Shown: one piece after another, positions 46,793-56,029 of the stretch | How positions within the stretch are numbered: position 1 is the stretch's first letter | Layout: each line of letters opens with the position of its first letter | Assembly: GCF_000473065.1 (NCBI RefSeq) | Contig: NZ_AXAZ01000027.1 | Span: forward strand, 1-64,000 | Direction of reading: 5' to 3' | Length of the DNA: 64,000 bases | DNA from: Bradyrhizobium sp. WSM1743 | GTDB taxonomy: Bacteria; Pseudomonadota; Alphaproteobacteria; Rhizobiales; Xanthobacteraceae | The notes under the pieces: model-generated | Seen by the model: the letters and a program-made list of their open reading frames with translations, nothing else | Told to the model about the DNA's origin: nothing | The model's database searches: none | Made by a program: the position numbers and the translations under genes

Positions 46793-49291
46793 ATGTTCCG
46801 CGTTTTCTCCTGCCTTGCGGCCGAGCACGATTGGCGGCTCGTCGTGCTCGCTGGTCTGGTCTGCTTTGCTGCAAGCATTGTCGCGGTCAGCATCTTCAAT
46901 CGCGCGATCGCAACGCGCGCAAGAACGCGGTGGGTCTGGATCACGATTGCCGGCGCCGCCATCGGATACGGAATCTGGGCGACACATTTCGTCGCGATGC
47001 TCGCCTACGAGCCTGGCGTTACGACGGACTATGGCATCGTGCTGACGGCGTCCTCTCTTGCTGCGGCAATGCTCCTGACCTCGGTCGGTTTCGGCGTTGC
47101 GGTCGGCACCACCGGCCGGTGGCGCGCGGTGGCAGGCGGTGTCATCATCGGTGGCGGCATTGCCAGCATGCACTATCTGGGAATGTGGGCCCTTGAAGTG
47201 CCCGGTCGGGTCACCTGGTCAGTGGATCTCGTATTCGTCTCGATCATTCTCGGCATGTGTCTCGGCTATGCCGCGCTGGCAGTTGCCCTCACCCATCAGG
47301 ACTATCGGGGCACGCTGGCAGTTGCCGTCCTGCTCACGCTCGCCATCATGTCGCATCACTTTACGGCGATGGGCGCCGTGCAGATCACGCCGGATCCCAC
47401 CCTCACGACGGATACGCTTTCGCTTTCTCCGGCGTTCCTCGCGCTTGCCATCGCCGGTGTCGCGCTTTCCGTGCTGGGGATGAGCCTGATCGGCGTGTTG
47501 GCCGATCGTCGCCTTGCAAGCCGAACCGCCGGGTTCCAGGAGATCATCAGCCAGCTTTCCGTCGCCCGGCAGCAACTCGAAGACTCGCAAAACGAGCTAC
47601 GGGAACAGAAGCTCAGGCTGGACACGGCGATCAATCACATGGTCGAGGGCCTTTGCATGTTCAATGCCGATAAGCGGCTTGTCGTCTGCAACGAGCGCTA
47701 TGCCCGGCTCTATCGACTGCCGCCGGATCTGCTGAGGACGGGGACACCGCACACCGACATCATCAGGCATCGTATCGTGAAGGGGATTCTCAAGGGCGAT
47801 TCCAGCGCGGGGGCCGCCGACCAATTCATCTCGAAGCTGGCGGCCTTGCCGTTCGATGCCGTCTCGAGCAGGATCGACGAGTTTGCGGATGGCCGGCTGA
47901 TCTGCGTGACACAACAACCAATGGCCGGCGGCGGATGGGTGGCCACGCATCTCGATGTTACCGAGCAACGCCGGTCCGAGGCCAAGATCACCCATATGGC
48001 GCAACACGACGCGCTGACCGATCTGCCAAATCGCGTGCTGCTCAGGGAACGGATGGAGCATGCGATTGCGGTGACGCGCAACGGCGGCCTCGATCTGGCC
48101 GTGCTCATGCTCGACCTCGATCGCTTCAAGGAAGTCAACGACACGCTCGGGCATCCGGCGGGCGATGCCCTGCTGCGCGCCGTCGCCGCGCGGCTGCGCG
48201 AATGCGTCACGGAAACCGCGTTGATCGCCCGGCTGGGCGGCGACGAGTTCGCGGTGATCGATTACGTGACCAACCCGGCCGTGGAGGCCGCCGCCCTCGC
48301 CGAGACCATCAGACAGGCGCTTTGCGAACCCTTCGATCTCGGCGATCACCGCGTGACGGTGGGCACCAGCATCGGCATTGCCATCGCGCCGCGCGATGGC
48401 AACGATTCCGACGTGATTCTGAAGAGCGCGGATCTCGCCCTCTACTCGGCCAAGAGTGGTGGACGTGGTGCATTCCGCTTCTTCGAGCCGGAGCTCGATC
48501 AGCTCATGCATGCGCGACGCAACCTGGAGCGCGAGATGCGGGATGCGCTTGCCGGCCGTCAATTCGAGCTTCACTACCAGCCGTTCGTCAGCGCCGCGAC
48601 CGGCAAGACCTGCGGCTTCGAGGCCTTGCTGCGCTGGCATCACCCGCATCGAGGCCTGGTCTTGCCGGGCGAATTCATCCCGCTTGCGGAGGAGACCGGC
48701 TTGATCGTGCCTCTGGGAGAATGGGTCTTGAGGACCGCCTGCGCGGAAGCTGCCACATGGCCTGCACATGTCAGGATCGCCATCAACCTGTCGCCCGCTC
48801 AATTCAGGAGCAAGGAGCTCGTCCCGGTCATTGTCGGCGCGCTGGCGAGTTCGGGAATTGCGCCGCACAGGCTCGAGCTCGAGGTCACGGAGACGGTGAT
48901 CATGCACGATAGCGAAGCGGTTTTTGCGGCACTCGCTCAGCTGCGCGAAGTCGGCGTGCGAATCGCCCTGGACGATTTCGGCACCGGCTATTCCTCGCTG
49001 AGCTTTCTGCAGAGATTCCCGTTCGACAAGGTCAAGATCGACCGCAGTTTCGTCGAGGAACTATCCAGTCCACGGGCGGAGGCGCACCATCTCGCGCGAG
49101 CAGTGGTGCGCTTCGCAGTCAGCCTCGGCAAGACGACGACCGCCGAAGGCGTCGAAACGAAGGAGCAGCTAGACATTCTCCGCGAAGAAGGGTGCGGCGA
49201 AACGCAAGGTTATTATTTCAGCAGGCCGGTGCCTGCATCCGACATCGCCAGAATGCTGCGGCGAGACGGAGCAGCCATCCGCGCTGCCTGA
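46793..49291 (+). CDS. MHYT-PAS-GGDEF-EAL cyclic di-GMP protein
   Basis: A membrane protein of 832 residues. The N-terminal MHYT sensor has about seven helices with the motifs ATHFVAMLAYEPG, IASMHYLGMWA and MSHHFTAMGAV, proposed to bind a metal or gas. A PAS-like region follows (INHMVEGLCMFNADKRLVVC). The GGDEF domain has an intact RLGGDEFAVI, and the EAL domain has FEALLRWHHP, DDFGTGYSSL and EGVET, so both synthesis and breakdown of c-di-GMP are possible. ATG 46793 has GGAG nine bases upstream; ATG 46778 is an alternative. It is the third c-di-GMP enzyme in the window. Confidence 0.93.
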   Translation: MFRVFSCLAAEHDWRLVVLAGLVCFAASIVAVSIFNRAIATRARTRWVWITIAGAAIGYGIWATHFVAMLAYEPGVTTDYGIVLTASSLAAAMLLTSVGFGVAVGTTGRWRAVAGGVIIGGGIASMHYLGMWALEVPGRVTWSVDLVFVSIILGMCLGYAALAVALTHQDYRGTLAVAVLLTLAIMSHHFTAMGAVQITPDPTLTTDTLSLSPAFLALAIAGVALSVLGMSLIGVLADRRLASRTAGFQEIISQLSVARQQLEDSQNELREQKLRLDTAINHMVEGLCMFNADKRLVVCNERYARLYRLPPDLLRTGTPHTDIIRHRIVKGILKGDSSAGAADQFISKLAALPFDAVSSRIDEFADGRLICVTQQPMAGGGWVATHLDVTEQRRSEAKITHMAQHDALTDLPNRVLLRERMEHAIAVTRNGGLDLAVLMLDLDRFKEVNDTLGHPAGDALLRAVAARLRECVTETALIARLGGDEFAVIDYVTNPAVEAAALAETIRQALCEPFDLGDHRVTVGTSIGIAIAPRDGNDSDVILKSADLALYSAKSGGRGAFRFFEPELDQLMHARRNLEREMRDALAGRQFELHYQPFVSAATGKTCGFEALLRWHHPHRGLVLPGEFIPLAEETGLIVPLGEWVLRTACAEAATWPAHVRIAINLSPAQFRSKELVPVIVGALASSGIAPHRLELEVTETVIMHDSEAVFAALAQLREVGVRIALDDFGTGYSSLSFLQRFPFDKVKIDRSFVEELSSPRAEAHHLARAVVRFAVSLGKTTTAEGVETKEQLDILREEGCGETQGYYFSRPVPASDIARMLRRDGAAIRAA

Positions 49292-49303
49292 GCCTTCAGA
49301 GCC

Positions 49304-49981
49304 TCACTGCAGCGGCGGATCGCCGCTGGTGCGCTTCTTGGCGAGATCCATCTCGGTGACCGCGATCAGGATCTCGGCGCGGGTCTTCAAGTCCGGCGCC
49401 TCCAGCATGGCCTGCTTTTCCGCGGGGCCGTAAGGAGACATCATCGCCAGCGCGTTGACGAGCGCTTCATTGGGCGCGCTCTCGACGCCTTCCCAGTCGA
49501 CCTTGAGATTGTTCGCCTTCAGGAAGTCGGCGAGCACCGACAGCAGCGCCTCGCGGTCGACCTCCTCCTCGCCCATGCGCGCGGTGAAGTCGTCGACGAA
49601 AGCGAAGAAGTCCACCTTGCACTGCCGATAGGGGGTGAGCACCTCGAGCTCCTCGACCACCTTGAAGCGCGCGACGCCGGTGAGCTCGAGGATGTAGCGA
49701 CCATCGCCGGATTCGGCGAGCTGGGTGATGCGGCCGACGCAGCCGACGCGGAACAGTGCCGGCTTGTCGGAATCCTTCGGCGAGTGCGCCACGTCGGGCT
49801 GGATCATGCCAATCAGGCGATGGCCGTCGCGGAAGGAATCGTCGACCATCGCGAGGTAGCGCGGCTCGAAGATGTTGAGCGGCATCTGGCCGCGGGGCAG
49901 CAGCAGCGCGCCCGGCAGCGGAAATACCGGAATGATCTCCGGGAGGTCGGCGGGACCGCGATATTCGATGTTGATCGGCAT
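49304..49981 (-). CDS. LON peptidase substrate-binding-domain protein
   Basis: A 225-residue protein consisting of the N-terminal domain of Lon proteases without the ATPase or peptidase parts. Typical segments are LPEIIPVFPLPGALLLPRGQ, PLNIFEPRYLAMVDD and RYILELTGVARFKV. In other bacteria such proteins are of unknown function; binding of unfolded protein is plausible. It follows the thioredoxin-like gene in the same direction, about 85 bases downstream. Confidence 0.9.
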   Translation of the reverse strand: MPINIEYRGPADLPEIIPVFPLPGALLLPRGQMPLNIFEPRYLAMVDDSFRDGHRLIGMIQPDVAHSPKDSDKPALFRVGCVGRITQLAESGDGRYILELTGVARFKVVEELEVLTPYRQCKVDFFAFVDDFTARMGEEEVDREALLSVLADFLKANNLKVDWEGVESAPNEALVNALAMMSPYGPAEKQAMLEAPDLKTRAEILIAVTEMDLAKKRTSGDPPLQ

Positions 49982-50066
49982 CTGCCCGGTCCCACTGGCG
50001 TTGCTAGCGCATGATCCGGAAAAATGTGGAGCGGTTTTCCGAACAGATCATGCTCAAAAGAGGGCC

Positions 50067-50990
50067 TTACGAAAACAGGATGGTCGACAAACGCTTGCGT
50101 CCCTCGACGGTTGCATCATCCGTGCCGCCCCAGGCCTCGAAGAACTGCACCAGCTGCTTGCGGGCGCCGTCGTCGTTCCATTTGCGGTCGCGCTTGACGA
50201 TCTCGAGCAACTGCTCGGTCGCCGCCGCGCGATTGCCTTGCGCGTTGAGCGCGGTGGCGAGGTCGAATCGAGCCTGATGATCGAGCGGGTTTGCGGCGAC
50301 TTTCTGTTCCAGCTCGGCGACCGGTCCAAGCGATTTCGCCTGCTCGGCGAGATCGATCGCGGTCTGCACGGCCTTCACGGCCGGGTCGTTGCGCTTGGAT
50401 TCCGGCACCATGGCCAGCGTCTGCTTGGCCTGCTCCAACGCGCCGGAGACGGCGTAGCATTTCGCAAGGCCCGCAAGCGCCGCGATATTGGTCGAATCGT
50501 GCTGGAGCGCCTCGGCATAGATCTGCGCGGCCGCCGCCGTGTCGCCCTCGGCGAGCACCGTCTCGGCCTCCTGCACGATCTCGGCGACGTTGACCTCGCC
50601 CGGCGCGGTGACGCCCTTGGTCAGCCGCTCGATGAAGGCGTTGACCTGGCTCTCCGGCACCGCGCCCATGAAACCGTCGGCCGGCTGGCCGTTGACGAAG
50701 GCGATCACGGCCGGGATCGACTGGATGCCCATCTGGCCCGGGATGGCGGGGTGGTGGTCGATGTTCATCTTGACCAGCTTGACCTTGCCCTTGGCCGCCT
50801 TCACGGCCTTCTCGAGCACGGGGGTGAGCTGCTTGCAGGGGCCGCACCACTCCGCCCAGAAATCGATCAGCACCGGCTGGCGCTTCGATTCCTCGATGAC
50901 GTCCTTCACGAAGGTCTGGGTGGTGGTGTCCTTGATCAGGTCGGCCGCAGCCGGGCCCGCCGCTCCGTTACCCTGGTCGATGATCGTCAC
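50067..50990 (-). CDS. Thioredoxin-fold/TPR co-chaperone (CnoX/YbbN-like)
   Basis: A 307-residue cytoplasmic protein. Residues 25-115 form a thioredoxin domain with a full WCGPC active site (FWAEWCGPCKQL), and the rest is a run of TPR-like helices (AAAQIYAEALQHDSTNIAAL). This is the CnoX/YbbN type, a chaperedoxin that protects proteins from oxidation and passes them to GroEL. Unlike E. coli YbbN, which has SXXC, the CXXC is intact here, so thioredoxin-like activity is possible. It is upstream of the LON-domain gene. Confidence 0.9.
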   Translation of the reverse strand: MTIIDQGNGAAGPAAADLIKDTTTQTFVKDVIEESKRQPVLIDFWAEWCGPCKQLTPVLEKAVKAAKGKVKLVKMNIDHHPAIPGQMGIQSIPAVIAFVNGQPADGFMGAVPESQVNAFIERLTKGVTAPGEVNVAEIVQEAETVLAEGDTAAAAQIYAEALQHDSTNIAALAGLAKCYAVSGALEQAKQTLAMVPESKRNDPAVKAVQTAIDLAEQAKSLGPVAELEQKVAANPLDHQARFDLATALNAQGNRAAATEQLLEIVKRDRKWNDDGARKQLVQFFEAWGGTDDATVEGRKRLSTILFS

Positions 50991-51264
50991 GGGATCCCCT
51001 CGTCAATGTCTGGAATGGCGGCTCTTTAGCACGCCGCCGCATCATATGCTTGTTGGTCGGCTCCTAAATTGGGCCGAATGGGCCGAATTTCAATCCAGGC
51101 CCCCCGATTCGCCGGTTCCGGGGCTCTTTCAGGCGATTTCGCCGCATTCAGGGTCCATATGGGGCCTCCGATTGCGAATCTATCCCGCCGGTAGCTGTTG
51201 CATTCCCCTCCCGCTTTTGGCATACGACAGCCGTTGCCGGCGCGTCACGCGACCGACACAGGAT

Positions 51265-51339
<75 letters not shown>

Positions 51340-51415
51340 ATTTTTCCCAGGGCATCCAGCTAAACCGGATTGAGCCGTGGTTTTCCACGGCGCTGACGGC
51401 TGTATTGGATCTCGC

Positions 51416-52402
51416 ATGACAATTCTGGTCACCGGCAGCGCAGGGCACCTCGGGGAAGCCATTCTGCGGACGCTCCGCGAGCGCGGGTCACCTGCGCGCG
51501 GGCTTGATCTGAAGCCCTCCCCCTTCACCGATGCCGTGGGCTCGATCGTCGATCCGGCATTCGTGCGGCGCCAGATGGACGGTGTCTCCTCCGTCATCCA
51601 CACCGCGACGCTGCACAAGCCGCATGTGGCGACCCACTCCAAGCAGGATTTTGTCGATACCAACGTCACCGGCACGCTCAATCTGCTCGAGGCGGCCGCG
51701 GCGGCCGGCGTGAAGAGCGTTGTCTTCACCAGCACCACCAGCGCGTTCGGCTCGCAGCTGCGTCCCGAGGCGGGGCAGGCGGCCGTGTGGGTCACCGAGG
51801 CCCTGCCGCCAGTGCCGAAGAACATTTACGGCACGACCAAGCTGATGGCTGAGAATCTCTGCGAGCTGTTCTTTCGCGAGCGCGCCCTGCCGGTCGTCGT
51901 CCTGCGGACCTCGCGCTTCTTTCCCGAGGACGACGATGATCCGGCGATGCGGTCGGCTCACCCGCTCGAGAACGCGCAGGCCAACGAGCTGCTCTATCGC
52001 CGGCTGGATATCGCGGACGCGGTCAGCGCCCATCTGCTGGCCGTCGAGCGCGCGCCCAGAATCGGGTTCGGCCGCTACATCGTCTCGGCTACGAGCCCGT
52101 TCAAGCAACACCATCTCGCAGCGCTGGCGCGCGATGCCGCCGGAGTCGTGCGCGCACTCTATCCGGAGTGTGCGCAGCTCTACGCCGCGCGCGGCTGGCG
52201 GCTCTTCCCTGCGATCGATCGCGTCTATGTCAATGAGCGCGCGCGGCGTGAGCTCGGCTGGCGGCCCGAATTCGACTTCGCGCATGTGCTGCGCAGCCTG
52301 CGAGATGACCGCGATTTTCGCAGCCCGTTGGCGCGCGAGATCGGGTCGAAAGGCTATCATGACACGGTGTTCGACGATGGGCCCTACCCCGTCGCCTCGT
52401 AA
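51416..52402 (+). CDS. NAD(P)-dependent sugar epimerase/dehydratase (extended SDR)
   Basis: A 328-residue extended short-chain dehydrogenase. The Rossmann motif VTGSAGHLGEAIL is at residues 4-16, VFTSTTSAFGS holds the catalytic Ser/Thr, and the Tyr-Lys pair is in NIYGTTKLMAENL near 139-151. The substrate is not clear; a nucleotide sugar or a small ketone is possible. A hairpin (GCCGTGG-TTTT-CCACGGC, 51374-51391) lies just before the gene, without a T-run, so it is a leader structure rather than a terminator. Confidence 0.88.
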   Translation: MTILVTGSAGHLGEAILRTLRERGSPARGLDLKPSPFTDAVGSIVDPAFVRRQMDGVSSVIHTATLHKPHVATHSKQDFVDTNVTGTLNLLEAAAAAGVKSVVFTSTTSAFGSQLRPEAGQAAVWVTEALPPVPKNIYGTTKLMAENLCELFFRERALPVVVLRTSRFFPEDDDDPAMRSAHPLENAQANELLYRRLDIADAVSAHLLAVERAPRIGFGRYIVSATSPFKQHHLAALARDAAGVVRALYPECAQLYAARGWRLFPAIDRVYVNERARRELGWRPEFDFAHVLRSLRDDRDFRSPLAREIGSKGYHDTVFDDGPYPVAS

Positions 52403-52474
52403 GCGCCGCGATTGCTATTTTGCTCGACGCTTCAAATGCCTGTCCGGTGTCACCGGCGCGGGCCAGCCTGAGCC

Positions 52475-52505
52475 GTTCTACTGTGCATGGGGTTGTTTTC
52501 GCATA
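52475..52505. repeat. Copy 2 of the CTACTGTGCATGGGG...TTGTTTTC motif
   Basis: TTCTACTGTGCATGGGG then TTGTTTTCGCATAC. It matches 14863-14893 almost exactly across about 24 bases. It is in the 383-base gap 52403-52785, which otherwise shows no gene; the promoter of the next gene is probably in its right half. Confidence 0.6.
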
Positions 52506-52785
52506 CTTTGTATGTCCACCCCTTCGTGCCGCCTGAAAACGATCCACGCGCGAATTTGATTCCGCGTTGCAGCGAGAGCGCGGTCGTCGCAGCGTTCATC
52601 CGTTCATTGACCTTCCGTCTCAATTTTTAATGAGCGCAGCCGCGCTGCACCCAGCGTGCTTCTCACTCCTGACAGATGTGCTAACCTTTTTGCGTCTGTC
52701 GTCCCGACGGACTCCAAACTTCGCCTTTCGACTAGCAAAACAAAATAACGCGCAGCCCTGACGGCTGCCTTAGGGGAGTGACGCG

Positions 52786-54060
52786 ATGACATCGATGTTC
52801 CATCGATCCGTGTTGGCGCTTGCAGCCGTGGCCCTTCTCGCGGGGACCAGCGCTGGCAATGCGCAACAGCAGGACAAGAACCGGGCGCTGAAGAAATACG
52901 AATCCGGCACCAAGGAGTTCTGGACCCATCCGCCGGACGACTGGTTCCTCGGCGACGAGACCGAGGCGCAGAAGGGCCTCGCACCGCCCTCGGGCCCGCC
53001 GACCGGCGCCTCCGATGCCGAACTCGCCAACATCGTCAAGAAGATCAAGCTGCCTCCCGGCTTCAAGATCGAGGTCTACGCCTCGGGCGTGCTCGCCGCG
53101 CGGCAGATGGCCTGGGGTGACAAGGGCACGCTGTTCGTCGGCTCGTTCGGCCTCGGCAACGTCTATGCCATCAAGGACAATAACGGAAAGAAGGAGGTCA
53201 AGACCATCCTCAAGGGCCTGAACATGCCCACCGGTCTCGCCTTCAAGGACGGCGCGCTCTACGTCATCGCCGTCGACAAGCTGATCCGCTACGACAACGC
53301 CGAAGCCAATCTCGACAATCTCGGCCAGGGCAAGGTCGTCTATGACGACATGCCGTCCTATGCCGCGCATGGCTGGAAGTACATCGCGGTCGACAAGGAC
53401 GGATGGTTCTTCCTGCCGTTCGGACCGCCCTTCAACATCGGCATCCCGCCGACCAGCGTGTCGCAGATCCGGCGCGTCGATCCCAAGACCGGCAACGCCG
53501 AAATCTGGGCGCTCGGCGTCCGCAACTCGGTCGGCGGCGACGTCGATCCGCGCACCGGCAAGCTCTGGTTCACCGAGAATGCCCGCGACTGGATCAGCGA
53601 CGATCTGCCCTCAGACAAGCTGAACGTGATCAACAGGATCGGCGAGCATTTCGGCTACCCCTATTGCCACCAGGGCAATCTGCCCGACGACAAGTTCGCG
53701 ATGGGCCACAAATGCTCCGAGTTCACACCGCCCGTGCTGAATCTCGGCGCGCATGTCGCGCCGCTCGGCATGAAGTTCTACACCGGCGACCAATTCCCCG
53801 CCGACTACAAGAACAACATCCTGATCGCCGAGCACGGCTCCTGGAATCGTCACAAGTACCAGGGCGCGCGCATCGTGCGCGTGATCGTCGGGCCCGACGG
53901 CAAGAATCCCAAGCAGGAGATCTTCGCCTCCGGCTGGCTCGAGGGCGACCAGGGCTATCTCGGCCGTCCCAACGACATCATCCTTGCCAAGGACGGATCG
54001 ATCCTCGTCGCCGACGATTGGGCCGGCGCGATCTATCGCATCAGCTACAGCAAGAAGTAG
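52786..54060 (+). CDS. Exported sorbosone-dehydrogenase-like / PQQ-dependent sugar dehydrogenase-fold protein
   Basis: A 424-residue periplasmic protein. A signal peptide (VLALAAVALLAGTSAGNA, cut near residue 26) precedes a beta-propeller of the soluble PQQ glucose/sorbosone dehydrogenase type. Segments are LPPGFKIEVYASGVLAARQM, GTLFVGSFGLGNVYAI, GVRNSVGGDVDPRTGKLWFT and ILIAEHGSWNRHKYQGARIV. PQQ and calcium binding are likely but not proved from motifs. GGGGAGTGACGCG precedes the ATG. A diheme cytochrome c gene follows 188 bases later and is a plausible electron acceptor. Confidence 0.85.
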   Translation: MTSMFHRSVLALAAVALLAGTSAGNAQQQDKNRALKKYESGTKEFWTHPPDDWFLGDETEAQKGLAPPSGPPTGASDAELANIVKKIKLPPGFKIEVYASGVLAARQMAWGDKGTLFVGSFGLGNVYAIKDNNGKKEVKTILKGLNMPTGLAFKDGALYVIAVDKLIRYDNAEANLDNLGQGKVVYDDMPSYAAHGWKYIAVDKDGWFFLPFGPPFNIGIPPTSVSQIRRVDPKTGNAEIWALGVRNSVGGDVDPRTGKLWFTENARDWISDDLPSDKLNVINRIGEHFGYPYCHQGNLPDDKFAMGHKCSEFTPPVLNLGAHVAPLGMKFYTGDQFPADYKNNILIAEHGSWNRHKYQGARIVRVIVGPDGKNPKQEIFASGWLEGDQGYLGRPNDIILAKDGSILVADDWAGAIYRISYSKK

Positions 54061-54124
54061 CGCGCGACGATAGGGAGGCTGCGACCGCGCGATGGCCGCA
54101 GCCTCTTTTGCTTTCAACGTCGAC

Positions 54125-54221
54125 GTCGTTCCGGATTGCGCGCTAGCGCAAGTCCGGAACCCATAACCCCGAGTCGTGGTTATGGATTCTCGGGCTCGTG
54201 CTCCGCACGCCCCGGAATGAC
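54125..54221. repeat. GTCGTTCCGGATT...CCCCGGAATGAC repeat
   Basis: A hybrid: outer arms of the GTCATTCCGG family with inner CCATAACCCCGAG and CGTGGTTATGGAT arms that resemble the 2733/54869 family. It lies between the dehydrogenase and its cytochrome gene. Confidence 0.78.
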
Positions 54222-54248
54222 GAGCGAGATAGATCGGAAATCCTTGCC

Positions 54249-54842
54249 ATGCGCCGTCAGTTCTCTTCGTACGCAATCGGCGCGCTCTCGATCGCTGCGC
54301 TTGCATTCGTCCCCGCAAGCGCTGCCGACAATGCCGCGATTAAGGAGAAGGCCGCCGCCTGCTCCGGCTGCCACGGCGAGAACGGCATCTCGCAGACCGA
54401 GAACATCCCCTCGCTGGCCGGCCAGCCCGATCAATTCCTGCAATGGCAGCTCGTGTTCTTCCGTGCCGGCTCGCGCAAGAACGACCAGATGCAGCCGATC
54501 GTCGAGGAGATCAGCAACGAGGATATCCGCAATCTCGGTGCCTATTTCTCGCAGCTGACGCCACCGAAAGGTCCGGAGGACAAAGATCCGGACCTGTCGA
54601 AAAAGGGCGCGCAGGTTGCCGCCGGCCGCCGCTGCGCTTCATGTCACACGGACAGCTATGCCGGCACCAAGGCGGTTGCGCGGCTGGCCGGCCAGCGCGA
54701 GGAATATCTCGTCAAGGCGCTGCACGACTATAAGGCCGGCCAGCGCGTCGGCGGCGGCGTCGCCGCGATGGCCGATGTCGCCTATCACATGAGCGACGAG
54801 GAAATCACGGCGGTCTCGCACTATCTCGCGCATTTGCAGTAG
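54249..54842 (+). CDS. Diheme cytochrome c (c4-like)
   Basis: A 197-residue exported electron carrier. A signal peptide (SYAIGALSIAALAFVPASA) is followed by two heme-binding motifs, CSGCH near residue 39 and CASCH near 133, each with a distal Met candidate (QMQPIVEE and AAMADVAYHMS). The two-domain layout is that of cytochrome c4. It probably accepts electrons from the upstream dehydrogenase and passes them to a terminal oxidase. ATG 54249 is used; upstream the frame runs into the repeat. Confidence 0.92.
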   Translation: MRRQFSSYAIGALSIAALAFVPASAADNAAIKEKAAACSGCHGENGISQTENIPSLAGQPDQFLQWQLVFFRAGSRKNDQMQPIVEEISNEDIRNLGAYFSQLTPPKGPEDKDPDLSKKGAQVAAGRRCASCHTDSYAGTKAVARLAGQREEYLVKALHDYKAGQRVGGGVAAMADVAYHMSDEEITAVSHYLAHLQ

Positions 54843-54868
54843 GGGAAGGTGTGGCCACAAACTCCGCC

Positions 54869-54990
54869 GTCGTCCCGGACAAGCGCGCCTCAAGCGCGCG
54901 CCGATCCGGGACCCATAGCCACAGGATCAAGTTTGGCGAAGACTCGGAGTGACCGTCTCACGCAATAACCACGCCCTGTGGTTATGGGTG
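54869..54990. repeat. Long palindromic repeat, GTCGTCCC family, copy 3
   Basis: It starts GTCGTCCCGGACAAGCGCG and contains GATCCGGGACCCATAGCCAC, AGTTTGGCGAAGACTCGGAG and CCTGTGGTTATGGGTGCG. It is close to 44790 and separates the cytochrome gene from the convergent panE-like gene. Confidence 0.78.
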
Positions 54991-54995
54991 CGGAG

Positions 54996-55919
54996 CTATC
55001 CAGCCCGCTGCTTTTCATACGCCTTCAGATGCGTATAGGCGATGCGCAGCTTCGGCACCGGCACTTTGGCCGCATCGGCGCGTGCGATGAGATCGCCGAT
55101 GACGTGATCGGCTTCGACCGGCAGGCCAGCCTTGATGTCGCGGAACATCGAGGCCGTCATCGGCGAGCCCTCGGTGGTGAGGTTGCCCTTCACCCGCTCG
55201 AAGAACGGCCCGGCCGGCGGGTAGCCCGACGCGGTGGCGATCGCGCTGGTCTCGTCCAGCATGCCGAGCAGGAAATCCCGGCCTCCGGGAGCCGCAAGGA
55301 TATTGCCGACCGAGGCGCGCATCAGGCTCGTGCTTGCGGCGAGCGAGGAGAGGAACACCCACTTCTCCCACATGTCCTGCATGATGTTCGGGCTGGCGGT
55401 GGCGCCAGTGATGCCGCTCTTGAAGGCTTCATCGATCGCTTTCACCCGGTCCGACATCTTGCCGTCGCGCTCGCCGTAATTGATCGACTGCATCGGCTGC
55501 AGCTGCACCACCTCGCGCTTCTCGCTGAGCGTCGCGGCAATGGCGCAGAGGCCGCCGAGCACGCGCTCCTTGCCGAACTTGGCATCCAGCGTGTCGAGGT
55601 GCTTCATGCCGTTGAGCATCGGAATGATGGCGGTGTTCGGCCCGACTGCCGGCGCGAACGATTTGATAGCATCGTCGAGGTCGAACGCCTTGCAGCTCAA
55701 GAGCACGACGTCGAACTTGTCCTTGAGCGCGTCCGCCTGCACGGTCGGCGGATTGTTCAGGGTCACGTCGCCATTCGGGCTCTTGATGACGAGGCCGGCG
55801 CTCGCAAGCTCGCTGGCGCGCCGCGGCCGGACCAGGAAGGTGACGTCGCGGCCGGCCTGCAACAGCCTGCCACCAAAATAGCCGCCGATGGCGCCGGCGC
55901 CGACCACGAGGATACGCAT
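54996..55919 (-). CDS. Ketopantoate reductase-like protein (PanE family)
   Basis: A 307-residue NADPH-dependent reductase. The Rossmann motif GAGAIGGYFGGRLL is at residues 7-20, and VLLSCKAFDLDDAI and PMLNGMKHLD are in the cofactor-binding domain. Lys in WEKWVFLSSLAA is a candidate catalytic residue. PanE makes pantoate for coenzyme A, but many genomes have paralogues acting on other 2-oxo acids, so the role is not certain. It forms a loose leftward series with the isomerase gene. Confidence 0.88.
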   Translation of the reverse strand: MRILVVGAGAIGGYFGGRLLQAGRDVTFLVRPRRASELASAGLVIKSPNGDVTLNNPPTVQADALKDKFDVVLLSCKAFDLDDAIKSFAPAVGPNTAIIPMLNGMKHLDTLDAKFGKERVLGGLCAIAATLSEKREVVQLQPMQSINYGERDGKMSDRVKAIDEAFKSGITGATASPNIMQDMWEKWVFLSSLAASTSLMRASVGNILAAPGGRDFLLGMLDETSAIATASGYPPAGPFFERVKGNLTTEGSPMTASMFRDIKAGLPVEADHVIGDLIARADAAKVPVPKLRIAYTHLKAYEKQRAG

Positions 55920-55966
55920 GGGATTGTCCTTATTCTTGCTGTTGGCGGTCTATCTATAGTCGCCCT

Positions 55967-55994
55967 TGCGAGCGAAGCGAAGCAACCCAGAATG
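55967..55994. repeat. Half copy of the GCGAGCGAAGCGAAGCAA repeat
   Basis: TTGCGAGCGAAGCGAAGCAAC resembles one arm of the element at 19797-19874. The other arm is missing. Confidence 0.6.
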
Positions 55995-56029
55995 TTACCG
56001 CGATCACATTCTGTCGCTGGAGAACGAGG

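Noticed and set aside
51374..51391. Hairpin GCCGTGG-TTTT-CCACGGC as a terminator after tRNA-Gly
   Set aside because: There is no T-run after the stem.
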